A stretch of 6,974 bases of DNA from an uncultured Oscillospiraceae bacterium (GCA_900754605.1 CAAEDK010000329.1:1-6974), one strand, 5' to 3'; counted from the stretch's first letter, positions 1 through 6,316 are shown. The notes: generated by a model from the sequence alone, not told the origin. Translations and numbers: made by a program.

Positions 1-182
1 CATGGTATCAGCCCCTTTCCGAAGATCTCGGTCATGAAGGTGTCCATCACCTGGGCCGCCTGCCGCTGTATATCGTCGGTGACGTTGGCGTAGGTGTCCA
101 AGGGGAAGCTGGCCTTGGTGTGGCCCAGGATGCCGGAGAGGGTCTTGGCATCCACGCCGATGGCCAGAGCAATCGGCTCCGC
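1..182 (-). pseudogene. Tyrosine recombinase (phage-type integrase), C-terminal remnant
   Basis: The minus strand encodes the last part of a tyrosine site-specific recombinase, the enzyme that integrates and excises mobile elements. Readable motifs are GVDAKTLSGILGHTKASF, carrying the conserved LGH box with its catalytic His (codon 120-122), followed by LDTYANVTDD with the probable nucleophilic Tyr (codon 90-92), and a helical tail (QRQAAQVMDTFMTEIFGKG). The N-terminal core-binding domain and the Arg/His-x-x-Arg catalytic boxes, which should lie upstream (towards higher coordinates), are absent. Homology stops near position 180, and the frame then runs through an unrelated terminator hairpin to a stop at 240-242. 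The true C-terminus lies beyond the left edge of the window. It is a 5'-truncated, non-functional remnant and supports a mobile-element origin for this flank. The family call is secure; the exact truncation point is approximate. Confidence 0.72.
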
Positions 183-189
183 TTTCCAA

Positions 190-522
190 TTAACAAAAAA
201 AATCGGAGTACCCCGAAAGATACTCCGATCGTCCGCGTGTCATGAAACGGCCTGTGAAATCCGGTAATACCAGTGGTTTATAAGCAGCAGACAAGTCACT
301 TTTATCTGAGATGGTCCGGTCAAGATGATTCTGATCCTCAAAATGGGTCTTGTCGAAGCCTATCAACAAAAGATCGTCAAAGTCTCCGGGCTTTTCTTGG
401 AACTTTGGAATGATGGGGATTTTCGACTTTCCGTTACCGGGAAACGGATTGTGAAGCAGCGTCTGACTGGTTCGGTAATTGTAGTTTTCTTCGGTCGTAA
501 ATAGGCCTCCTGTATGAAGCAA
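190..522 (-). CDS. Small ORF, possible truncated DUF4417-like N-terminus
   Basis: This is a 110-residue ORF with a TTG start, supported by an AGGAGG (complement of 531-536) 8-10 bases upstream. I do not firmly recognise it. The segment NPFPGNGKSKIPIIPKF followed by LLLIGFDKTHFED recalls, from memory, the N-terminal pattern of DUF4417 proteins found in Clostridial mobile elements (IPxI, then a hydrophobic-FD motif before a conserved VHFF segment). That VHFF segment and the rest of the roughly 200-residue domain are missing. The last codons (ending SDFFC) run through the stem and the T-tract of the terminator at 194-229, which is abnormal for a functional gene. The most likely reading is a truncated gene fused to foreign sequence; a small real protein is possible. 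A weak promoter-like pair (TTGCTC and TATAAC, 19-bp spacer, complement of 562-592) lies upstream. Confidence 0.35.
   Translation of the reverse strand: MLHTGGLFTTEENYNYRTSQTLLHNPFPGNGKSKIPIIPKFQEKPGDFDDLLLIGFDKTHFEDQNHLDRTISDKSDLSAAYKPLVLPDFTGRFMTRGRSEYLSGYSDFFC
194..229 (-). terminator. Rho-independent terminator, minus strand
   Basis: A perfect 9-bp inverted repeat, ATCGGAGTA (202-210) with TACTCCGAT (221-229), encloses a 10-base loop. On the minus strand it is followed directly by eight T residues (195-202 on the plus strand are A). This is a textbook intrinsic terminator for transcription coming from the right. It lies inside the 3' end of the small ORF at 190-522 and just upstream of the integrase remnant, which suggests the sequences on either side were brought together by rearrangement. 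Confidence 0.7.
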
Positions 523-546
523 GCACCAAGTCCTCCTACATACAGG
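509..546. repeat. 8-bp inverted repeat around the RBS of the small ORF
   Basis: CCTGTATG (509-516) and CATACAGG (539-546) form a perfect 8-bp inverted repeat with a 22-base loop. On the minus strand this hairpin would place the AGGAGG and TTG start of the ORF at 190-522 in its loop. It could be an operator or a translational control hairpin, or be coincidental; no partner protein is visible. Confidence 0.3.
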
Positions 547-606
547 CTCCCGATTGGAAAAGTTATACAGTTTCGCGCCGCAACATGAGCAATTTTAAAT
601 CAGCAA

Positions 607-634
607 TAAAAAGACGGAGTATCACGAAAGAATC
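607..634 (-). repeat. Degenerate second copy of the 194-229 terminator sequence
   Basis: The stretch AAAAAGACGGAGTATCACG and the bases after it (to 634) match positions 197-224 closely. The shared core is CGGAGTA, three variable bases (two of them changed), CGAAAGA, then CT after two changed bases. The A-tract and one stem arm are kept, but the partner arm is altered (AATCTG instead of ATACTCCG), so the hairpin is lost. It lies 3' of the relaxase remnant, where a terminator would be expected, so it is probably that gene's decayed terminator or a duplicated element end. The 523-698 stretch holds no convincing gene. Confidence 0.4.
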
Positions 635-698
635 TGTAATTATTCAAAGTAGGAATACTTTTCAGAATTCGCATCTGAGTTTTATGCAGTGCAGAACC

Positions 699-1364
699 TT
701 ACCACCCCTTCATGGTCATGCCACCCCGGGACCGGGTTTGTTCTTCTTCATGATTGTCTGGCTGATGGCCAAGAGCAATCCGCAGCTTCTGGAGCTCTTG
801 CATCTGCTTGCAGTCGATGTGCAGCCTCGGCTGTGCAGTCACGGCAGCCGCATTGTGCTGGAAGATATAGCTCATGTGGCAGAGTAGACGGGACACTGTG
901 AACGGCAGTTTCTGGCGTTCCAGAACATATCGAGCATGGGGATGGCCATACGAATCCGCCATCCGGAAGCAGTTTCGGGTCGCTTCTTCATCTTTGGGGA
1001 TGCCGCTTCCCGTGAGGCACAGCTTCCCCAGCAGACATCTGGCCCAAGGATGGTTCTGATCGGCTGCGCGGCGGAGATACTCTGCTGCCTCGGCTGCATC
1101 CTTCTCACCCATATGCCGCTTCATAGACTTCAGAAGATATTAGTAGAACTTCTTTCCTTTGACATTACCCATCTGCTGAGACAGCTTCCAAATCATCCGC
1201 TTCACCCGGGTAAGCTCATACACCTTCTCCCCCATCTGCTGGGATAACTCCAGCATGACTTTCCGGCTTTCACGAACCAGTTCATCCCGCGGGACAAGCT
1301 TCTGTTCGTAGATGTGAAATACCTCTTACTAGAAGATGTTGTTGGTGAGTCGGGACTTCAACTG
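699..1364 (-). pseudogene. MobP2-like relaxase, C-terminal remnant with Sel1-like repeat and three stops
   Basis: One minus-strand frame of 221 codons reads as the C-terminal part of a mobilization relaxase, the enzyme that nicks oriT of conjugative or mobilizable elements. In order it has QLKSRLTNNIF, then two adjacent stops (TAG 1329-1331, TAA 1326-1328), then a helical stretch with EQKLVPRDELVRESRKVM, EKVYELTRVKRMIWKLSQQM and GNVKGKKFY, then a third stop (TAA 1140-1142). A Sel1-like repeat follows (AAEYLRRAADQNHPWARCLL with a GSGIPKDEEATRNCF partner), then a tail with LRIALGHQPDNHEEEQ and GGMTMKGW before the final stop at 699-701. This arrangement matches what I recall of MobP2-family relaxases from gut Clostridia. 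The catalytic N-terminus is missing and the segment between KKFY and the Sel1 repeat looks shortened. There is no frameshift. It is decayed and non-functional; an ATG at 1122-1124 could still initiate a 141-residue Sel1 fragment. Confidence 0.66.
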
Positions 1365-1468
1365 TATTATAATGGGTTATATTCTTGATAATACTTCTTT
1401 TGTAAACTCAAGAACTTTGTCATCTTCTTTTTATTCTTTCTCCCGGTCTTAGGAAGTTGCAATTGCAC

Positions 1469-1509
1469 CGAAACCTTTTTCGTTTTATTGAAATTTTTTT
1501 CGTTTTCAA
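1469..1509. promoter_or_regulatory. Cluster of direct and inverted repeats, candidate operator region
   Basis: An 11-bp direct repeat, TTTTTCGTTTT, occurs at 1476-1486 and again at 1496-1506, exactly 20 bp apart, close to two helical turns. Overlapping it are two inverted repeats: CGAAACCTTTTTCG (1469-1482) and TTGAAA (1488-1493) with TTTCAA (1504-1509). The cluster ends just upstream of the -35 of the candidate importer promoter. A LacI-family regulator is encoded downstream, so binding by that protein or by a carbon-catabolite regulator is plausible but inferred. None of these is a clean match to the cre consensus. Confidence 0.4.
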
Positions 1510-1513
1510 AACA

Positions 1514-1546
1514 TTGCTTTACCACCACGAGACTGCTAATTTAAAT
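1514..1546 (+). promoter_or_regulatory. Candidate promoter of the sugar importer operon
   Basis: Two overlapping sigma-A-like readings fit. One is TTGCTT (1514-1519) with a 17-bp spacer and TAATTT (1537-1542), preceded by an extended TG (1534-1535). The other is TTTACC (1518-1523) with a 17-bp spacer and TTAAAT (1541-1546). The same TTGCTT hexamer with a 17-bp spacer is used in the better promoter before the LacI-type gene. Transcription would begin around 1550, giving a short leader before the RBS AAAGGAGG (1575-1582). Neither -10 is a strong match. Confidence 0.4.
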
Positions 1547-1589
1547 TTATACAAAACCACCACAATGCGCAGCAAAAGGAGGATTTGAT

Positions 1590-3089
1590 TTGGATATGTC
1601 GGACAGCATTTTGCGTTTTGAGAATATCTCAAAAACCTTTCCTGGCGTCAAAGCCCTGAATAATATATCCTTCGAAATCCGCCGTGGAGACGTCCATGTT
1701 CTATTGGGAGAAAATGGAGCCGGTAAATCAACTCTTATCAAGATATTAACTGGCGTTTATCAAGCAGACGAAGGCGGCGCAATCTATTTGAATGGGAAAT
1801 CTGTATATCTTTCAGATCCGCTTCACTCCCGAAAACTGGGGATTGGCACCGTCTTTCAGGAAAATAGTCTAATCCCTCATTTAAGTGTTGCGGAAAATAT
1901 CTTTCTGACCCGTGAACCCCGAAATGCATCAGGATTAATTGATTGGAAACGGATGTATGGTGAGTGTGACCGTTGGATCCGTGAGTTGGGCGTAAACCAC
2001 ATCAATCCGCGAACGCAGGTGAGGCGGCTCTCCGTAGCAGATCAACAAATTGTGGAAATTGTAAAAGTCTTTTCACAGAATCCGTCGATCGTTATTCTGG
2101 ATGAACCGACCTCTTCTCTTTCAGAAAATGAGATTCAGAATCTTTTCCATATTATTACCACCTTGAAGAAAAAAGGCGTGACTTTTATCTACGTTTCTCA
2201 TCGCATGGAGGAAATCAAGCAGATTGGTGATCGGGCCACCATATTTAGAGACGGATCACTCACGGGAGAAATTGATGATTGCAAAACCGCCGATATGGAT
2301 AAAGTCATTAACATGATTGTTGGCCGGACACTGGATGAGAAATTTCCCCGGAGAGAAAGCCATATCGGAAAAGTAGCGCTGGAGGTCTGCGGCATTCAGG
2401 TTCCAAACACCATTTATGACATTTCTTTTCAAGTGCATAAGGGGGAAGTGCTCGGTCTCTCCGGACTGGTGGGTTCCGGACGCACCTCTACCGCCAAAGC
2501 CATCGTGGGTGCCATTCCCCGTACCGCGGGAGATATTCTGATTGATGGAGAACCCGTCAAAATCCACGCTCCATCAGACGCCATTGCTCACGGGATCGGC
2601 TACTTGCCGGAGGACCGCAAATTTGAGGGACTCCTTCTCACCAAGTCCATAAAGGAGAACATCACACTCCCATCGCTCAAGCGCAAATTCCGCAAAGGTT
2701 GTATTCTGGATGGCCGCAAAGAGCGGGCGACAGCTGAAGAATTTCGAAAAAAGCTTCGTATCAAAACTCCGAACATCACCCGTCTAAGCAAATTTCTCAG
2801 CGGCGGTAATCAGCAAAAGGTGGTCTTCGCCAAATGGCTTTGCTCTGAAGCCAGCATCTATATTTTTGACGAACCTACACGAGGCATCGATATTGGTGCC
2901 AAAAGTGAAATCTACCAAATCATAAATGATCTGGTGGCACAGGAAGCCGCTGTCATTGTAATATCCTCCGAACTGCCAGAAATTTTGGGCATCTGTGACC
3001 GAATCCTAGTAATGCGGGATGGCCGTATTACCGCAAACATTGCCCGTTGTGACGCCACGCAGGAAAAGATTATGAGTTATTCGATATAG
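1590..3089 (+). CDS. Ribose-type (CUT2) sugar ABC importer, double ATP-binding subunit
   Basis: This 499-residue cytoplasmic ATPase powers sugar import by the neighbouring permease; it has the usual RbsA/XylG/MglA length and two fused nucleotide-binding domains. Domain 1 has Walker A GENGAGKST (residues 40-48), the degenerate signature LSVADQQ (147-153) usual for this family, Walker B IVILDEP (167-173) and switch His204. Domain 2 has the family's altered Walker A, GLVGSGRTS (292-300, Arg in place of Lys), the canonical signature LSGGNQQK (403-410) and Walker B YIFDEP (424-429). The start is TTG, chosen because GGAGG at 1578-1582 lies 7 bases before it; ATG at 1596, two codons on, has a poorer 13-base spacing. 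It is first in an operon, 13 bases before the permease, whose RBS overlaps the TAG stop. The substrate cannot be read from the ATPase. The role is very secure. Confidence 0.95.
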   Translation: MDMSDSILRFENISKTFPGVKALNNISFEIRRGDVHVLLGENGAGKSTLIKILTGVYQADEGGAIYLNGKSVYLSDPLHSRKLGIGTVFQENSLIPHLSVAENIFLTREPRNASGLIDWKRMYGECDRWIRELGVNHINPRTQVRRLSVADQQIVEIVKVFSQNPSIVILDEPTSSLSENEIQNLFHIITTLKKKGVTFIYVSHRMEEIKQIGDRATIFRDGSLTGEIDDCKTADMDKVINMIVGRTLDEKFPRRESHIGKVALEVCGIQVPNTIYDISFQVHKGEVLGLSGLVGSGRTSTAKAIVGAIPRTAGDILIDGEPVKIHAPSDAIAHGIGYLPEDRKFEGLLLTKSIKENITLPSLKRKFRKGCILDGRKERATAEEFRKKLRIKTPNITRLSKFLSGGNQQKVVFAKWLCSEASIYIFDEPTRGIDIGAKSEIYQIINDLVAQEAAVIVISSELPEILGICDRILVMRDGRITANIARCDATQEKIMSYSI

Positions 3090-3102
3090 GGAGGAAAGTG
3101 CC

Positions 3103-4095
3103 ATGAAACACTTGAAAGATACTTCCGCAGCCGCTCTCAGTCCGCAACGCAAAATACATTTCGACTATCCCTGGCTCTCGGCAGCCGTACCGCTGGTTGT
3201 ATTGATGATCGTACTCCCTCTGGCAAATCCTCGCTTTCTGACCGTCAGCAATCTCACCAGCGTTCTTCTGCAGGCGGCGGTATATGTCATCATGGCGTTG
3301 GGTATGTCTTTCGTACTGATGACAGGCGGAATTGACCTGAGCCAGGGCTCTCTATTGGCTTTGACAGGTGTGGTTGCAGCTTATATCGTGGAAAACCAAG
3401 GGTCCGTCCTCCTAGCAATCCTGGCCAGTATTTTGGTCGGTGCCTTAGTAGGCGTTGTCAACGGCAGTGTGATTTCTCGGCTGAGCATCCCTCCATTTAT
3501 CATGACGTTGAGCACTATGTATCTTTGCCGGGGTCTAACGCTGGTAATTACGCAGGCAAGCCCCATCTCCATTTCTAGCGACACGTTCCGCTGGATCGGA
3601 AGCGGCGATTTCCTGGGGATTCCAGTTCCTGTCATAATCTTTGTAACAGCTGCCATTATCGGCCAATTTATTCTCTCCTACACCGCCACGGGCCGCTATA
3701 TTTTAGCAGTCGGTTCCAATCGGGAGGCCGCCCGTCTTTCCGGCATCAAGACCAGATGGAACGAGTGCAAAGTGTACATCATTTCCGGCATCATGGTAGC
3801 CATTGCGGGTGTTGTATATGTAGCTCGTCTGGGTGCCGCGCAGGCAAACGCCGGACAATCCTACGAAATGGAAGCTGTGGCCGCCTCGGTCTTGGGCGGG
3901 ACGTCTGTTCTGGGCGGAGAAGGAAATATCGTAGGCACCGTTCTAGGTGCTATTGTGGTAGCTATTATCCGAAATGCTATCGTACTGCTGGAAGTCTCCA
4001 CCTATTATCAGCAGATGATTACCGGTGCGGTTATTTTGCTGGCCGTCATTGTCGACGTGCAACGCAAGGCCCGGGCCGCAAAACGGGTTGATTGA
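3103..4095 (+). CDS. Ribose-type (CUT2) sugar ABC importer, permease subunit
   Basis: This is a 330-residue integral membrane protein of the RbsC/BPD_transp_2 family that forms the translocation channel. It has a short cytoplasmic N-terminus, then about eight to ten hydrophobic segments starting near residues 25-42 and 52-72. Family landmarks are TGGIDLSQG (residues 74-82), EAARLSGI (208-215), which is the cytoplasmic loop that couples to the ATPase, and GGTSVLGGEGNIVGTVLGA from residue 265. The C-terminus is basic (KARAAKRVD). The ATG start has AGGGAGGA (3088-3095) 7 bases upstream, overlapping the stop codon of the ATPase gene, which implies translational coupling. The length is normal, with no truncation or frameshift. 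It probably forms a homodimer with the double ATPase. The sugar carried is unknown. Confidence 0.94.
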   Translation: MKHLKDTSAAALSPQRKIHFDYPWLSAAVPLVVLMIVLPLANPRFLTVSNLTSVLLQAAVYVIMALGMSFVLMTGGIDLSQGSLLALTGVVAAYIVENQGSVLLAILASILVGALVGVVNGSVISRLSIPPFIMTLSTMYLCRGLTLVITQASPISISSDTFRWIGSGDFLGIPVPVIIFVTAAIIGQFILSYTATGRYILAVGSNREAARLSGIKTRWNECKVYIISGIMVAIAGVVYVARLGAAQANAGQSYEMEAVAASVLGGTSVLGGEGNIVGTVLGAIVVAIIRNAIVLLEVSTYYQQMITGAVILLAVIVDVQRKARAAKRVD

Positions 4096-4116
4096 TTCTT
4101 TCAGATCTCACAAGCT

Positions 4117-4131
4117 GTAAAATTGCTTTAC
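4117..4131 (+). promoter_or_regulatory. Small hairpin between permease and binding-protein genes
   Basis: GTAAA (4117-4121) and TTTAC (4127-4131) form a 5-bp inverted repeat in the 68-base gap before the binding-protein gene. It has no T-tract, so it is not a terminator. Its half ATTGCTTTAC (4122-4131) is identical to 1513-1522 in the operon promoter region. A role in transcript processing or as a regulator site is possible; evidence is weak. Confidence 0.3.
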
Positions 4132-4163
4132 GGGATAACATCATTTTAAAGGAGGACAACCAC

Positions 4164-5150
4164 ATGAAAAGAGGACTTGCGATCTTGTTGACCCTTGCGC
4201 TGTGCCTTACCCTGACCGCCTGCGGCGGGACTTCTGCACAGGAAACTTCCGAAGAACAGGAAACTTCCGGAAGCAAAGGAGCTTCCACCCTGACATTCGC
4301 TCTGCTCCCCAAAACGCTGTCCAATCCCTACTTCGTTGCCATGAAGGAATTTGCCGAAGCAGCGGCTGCTGAGCTCTCCAATGATAAATATACGATTGAG
4401 ATCGTTTCTTCCGCTCCGCCTCTGGAGGACGGTGTAAATGAACAGATCACCATGTTCGAATCCTATCTGGAAAGTGGGGTCGATGGTGTTTTAATTGTTC
4501 CGTGCGGTACCGCAGAGGTTGTGGATACCATCAAAAAAGCCAACGAGAAAGATGTTCCTGTCATTTGCCTGGATACGAATGCCGATGAGGGCGCCGAGGT
4601 AGCAGCCTTTATCGGAACTAACAACTACGACGGCGGCTATTTGGCCGGCGAATGGACGGTTAAAAATGTAAGCGGTCAGGTAGCCATCATCACCGGCACA
4701 CTAGGCAATCAGTGCCATACCGACCGGACGAACGGCTACTTAGACGGCTTGGGCGACGCCGAAAACATTGAACTGGTAGGAGACGTCCAGCCCTGCAACG
4801 GCGACCAGGGAACCGCCATGGGTATTACTGAAAACTTGTTGACCGCGTATCCTGACCTACGATGCATTTATGTTACCAGTGATACCGGAGCCATGGGTGC
4901 AGCCACCGCTGTCCAAGCCGCCGGACGGGATGTAAAGGTCATCGGCTTTGACGGTTCGCCTGATGGTGCCCAGTCCATTCTGGACGGCGGCATGACTGCC
5001 ACTGTCGCTCAAACTCCCGGCATTATGGCTGAGGAAGGCGTCAAAGCTCTGTATGAACTTATCGTCAACGGAACCGCTTCTGAGGATCAGTATACCGCCT
5101 GCACGATGGTCACCGCAGAAAATGCCGAAGACTATCTGACGTGGCACTGA
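4164..5150 (+). CDS. Ribose-type sugar ABC importer, substrate-binding lipoprotein
   Basis: This 328-residue extracellular binding protein captures the sugar and delivers it to the permease. It starts MKRGLAILLTLALCL and has a lipobox LTAC with Cys20 as the lipid-anchored residue, fitting attachment to the outer face of a Gram-positive membrane. A Ser/Thr/Glu-rich linker (residues 23-41) contains a duplicated QETS unit. The mature part is a type I periplasmic-binding fold (Peripla_BP_4, RbsB class): SNPYF (53-57) near the ligand pocket, GVDGVLIVP, VICLDTNAD, the second-lobe IITGTLGN and VIGFDGSPDGAQ. The ATG is set by AAAGGAGG (4148-4155) 8 bases upstream and by the signal peptide; the upstream in-frame ATG near 4092 overlaps the permease stop and would bury the signal sequence. 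It is the last gene of the importer cluster, just before the terminator at 5193-5236. The ligand may be a pentose, hexose or polyol but is not resolvable here. Confidence 0.94.
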   Translation: MKRGLAILLTLALCLTLTACGGTSAQETSEEQETSGSKGASTLTFALLPKTLSNPYFVAMKEFAEAAAAELSNDKYTIEIVSSAPPLEDGVNEQITMFESYLESGVDGVLIVPCGTAEVVDTIKKANEKDVPVICLDTNADEGAEVAAFIGTNNYDGGYLAGEWTVKNVSGQVAIITGTLGNQCHTDRTNGYLDGLGDAENIELVGDVQPCNGDQGTAMGITENLLTAYPDLRCIYVTSDTGAMGAATAVQAAGRDVKVIGFDGSPDGAQSILDGGMTATVAQTPGIMAEEGVKALYELIVNGTASEDQYTACTMVTAENAEDYLTWH

Positions 5151-5192
5151 TATAGTCCTCCTTAATCAAACAATCAGAGCACCAGCCGTACA

Positions 5193-5236
5193 AGGGGGCG
5201 GCTTGTTGAACCAAGCCGCCCCTTCACATCTTTTCT
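5193..5236 (+). terminator. Hairpin terminator after the importer genes
   Basis: A 13-bp stem (5193-5205 with 5212-5224, one G-T pair near the base) encloses the 6-base loop TTGAAC. The core is GGGGCGGCTTG paired with CAAGCCGCCCC. The following tract is pyrimidine-rich but interrupted (CACATCTTTTCTCTTC), so termination may be partial. It lies 42 bases after the binding-protein stop and before the promoter of the regulator gene, separating the two transcription units. Confidence 0.72.
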
Positions 5237-5256
5237 CTTCAATCCATTATTTTTCT

Positions 5257-5285
5257 TTGCTTCTTTTTCGCCCACCTCCTATACT
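5257..5285 (+). promoter_or_regulatory. Promoter of the LacI-family regulator gene
   Basis: TTGCTT (5257-5262), an exact 17-bp spacer, and TATACT (5280-5285) make a good sigma-A promoter right after the terminator. Transcription would begin near 5292, leaving a leader of about 40 bases. The spacer contains CTTTTTCG (5263-5270), which also occurs at 1475-1482 in the importer regulatory region, hinting at shared control, though so short a match may be chance. Confidence 0.6.
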
Positions 5286-5332
5286 GGAAACTGATATGAC
5301 ACTGCTGCATTTACAGAAAACTGGAGGTCCTT

Positions 5333-6316
5333 ATGGCGAAAAAAATCACCCTCAAAGAATTGGCCGCAATGACAGGGACGTCTGTCTCCACAGTATCCAA
5401 AGCCCTAAATCAAAGTACAGAAATATCCGAGAGCACACGCCGACGAATTGTCGAGGTGGCCCGAGCCAGCCACTATCAATTTGGGAAGCAAAGTCTGCCG
5501 GAAGAGCGGCAGAAAATCGTGGGATTTTTGGTACCGGATGTCTCCAATCCATACTTTGCCCGTCTCTGGCGAGGTGTAGAAGATATCGCTAAAGCTCACG
5601 ACTATTCTGTAGTAGCCTGCCACACCGGAGAAAACTCAGAGCTCGAGGTCGAGCAGCTGATGCGCATTCAAAGATTGGATGTGGCAGGACTATTAGCTGT
5701 CCCGGTACGAGAGGAAAACTTTCATAATATTCAAATCCCCTTTCTCTTTTTATCTCGCTGCGGCGCTTCATATAACTCTGTAAGCTATGTCATAAACAAT
5801 GATTTTCGCGGTGCATACCTGGCCGCCAATTATCTTTTAGGACAGGGCAAAAACAGCATTTTTTTCCTAAGTGGCCCAGAACGAATCTCCGTAGCCACCA
5901 GTCGGACGCAGGGACTGCAAACTGCTTTCCGGGAGAAAAACCTTCCGTTTTTGAAGAGCCGTATCTTATATGACAATCTAACATTTAAAGATGGTTACCG
6001 GGCACTGGGAAGGATTCTGCGGGTTCAGCGCCCTCCTTTTGGTATCTTTTGCTCATCAGATATCGTAGCCATTGGAGCACTCAGTGCCGCCCGTGACAGC
6101 GGATACAAAATCCCTGAGGAAATCAGCATCGTGGGATACGATAATATTGCCAACGACCAATATCTGGATTATCCGTTGACTACTATCGCACAGGCAGACT
6201 ATCAAATTGGTTCTCATGGCATGAAAGTTTTGGTGGAGATGATTACATCAAAAGAACCATACCATCAGGTCAATCAAATTATGTTTGAACCGGAACTGAT
6301 TATCCGGAAAACATAA
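5333..6316 (+). CDS. LacI-family transcriptional regulator with shortened hinge
   Basis: This 327-residue DNA-binding regulator is a likely repressor whose effector is a sugar or metabolite. The N-terminal helix-turn-helix is ITLKELAAMTGTSVSTVSKALN (residues 5-26), with the recognition helix in SVSTVSKAL. The effector-binding core begins VGFLVPDVSNPYF (63-75) and continues through GLLAVPV, the subdomain-2 SSDIVAIGAL and the ISIVGYDNI motif. Unlike typical LacI proteins, the linker between Tyr48 and Gly64 is about five residues short and lacks the usual N-x-x-A-R-x-L hinge-helix motif (it reads QFGKQSLPEERQK). The start is ATG with GGAGG (5323-5327) 5 bases upstream. The gene has its own promoter, lies downstream of the importer and 32 bases before the dehydrogenase gene, and probably controls both. 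The family is certain; targets and effector are inferred from position only. Confidence 0.93.
   Translation: MAKKITLKELAAMTGTSVSTVSKALNQSTEISESTRRRIVEVARASHYQFGKQSLPEERQKIVGFLVPDVSNPYFARLWRGVEDIAKAHDYSVVACHTGENSELEVEQLMRIQRLDVAGLLAVPVREENFHNIQIPFLFLSRCGASYNSVSYVINNDFRGAYLAANYLLGQGKNSIFFLSGPERISVATSRTQGLQTAFREKNLPFLKSRILYDNLTFKDGYRALGRILRVQRPPFGIFCSSDIVAIGALSAARDSGYKIPEEISIVGYDNIANDQYLDYPLTTIAQADYQIGSHGMKVLVEMITSKEPYHQVNQIMFEPELIIRKT

Larger units (their letters stand above)
1365..1589 (+). other. AT-rich intergenic region upstream of the importer operon
   Basis: About 225 bases between the end of recognisable relaxase sequence and the importer start codon hold no gene on either strand. The last 120 bases before position 1561 have 41 G+C (about 34%). 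It contains a TATAAT at 1368-1373 without a convincing -35, the repeated operator-like elements at 1469-1509, and a promoter candidate at 1514-1546, each listed separately. Confidence 0.7.

Noticed and set aside
585..1247. Several plus-strand ORFs of 60-103 residues across this stretch
   Set aside because: The 689-1247 parts are antisense to the relaxase remnant, whose minus-strand frame shows recognisable motifs; none has a good RBS or family-like sequence.
1368..1373. Perfect TATAAT as the importer promoter -10
   Set aside because: No acceptable -35 lies 16-18 bases upstream and it is over 200 bases from the start codon; it lies at the edge of the relaxase remnant.
1487..1510. Catabolite-response element (cre)
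   Set aside because: Only the TCGTTTTCA half resembles the consensus; the TGNAA half is not at the required distance from the central CG.
2463..2489. Loss of the Walker A lysine in the second ATPase domain
   Set aside because: GLVGSGR in place of a canonical P-loop is the normal state of domain 2 in RbsA/MglA-type ATPases, so it is not a defect.
4092..4163. Longer binding-protein start at 4092
   Set aside because: It would place 24 residues before the lipoprotein signal peptide and overlap the permease stop; the ATG at 4164 has a strong RBS at proper spacing.
5203..5592. 129-residue plus-strand ORF overlapping the regulator gene
   Set aside because: It begins inside the terminator stem, spans the regulator promoter and then reads the LacI-type gene out of frame; the sequence resembles no family.
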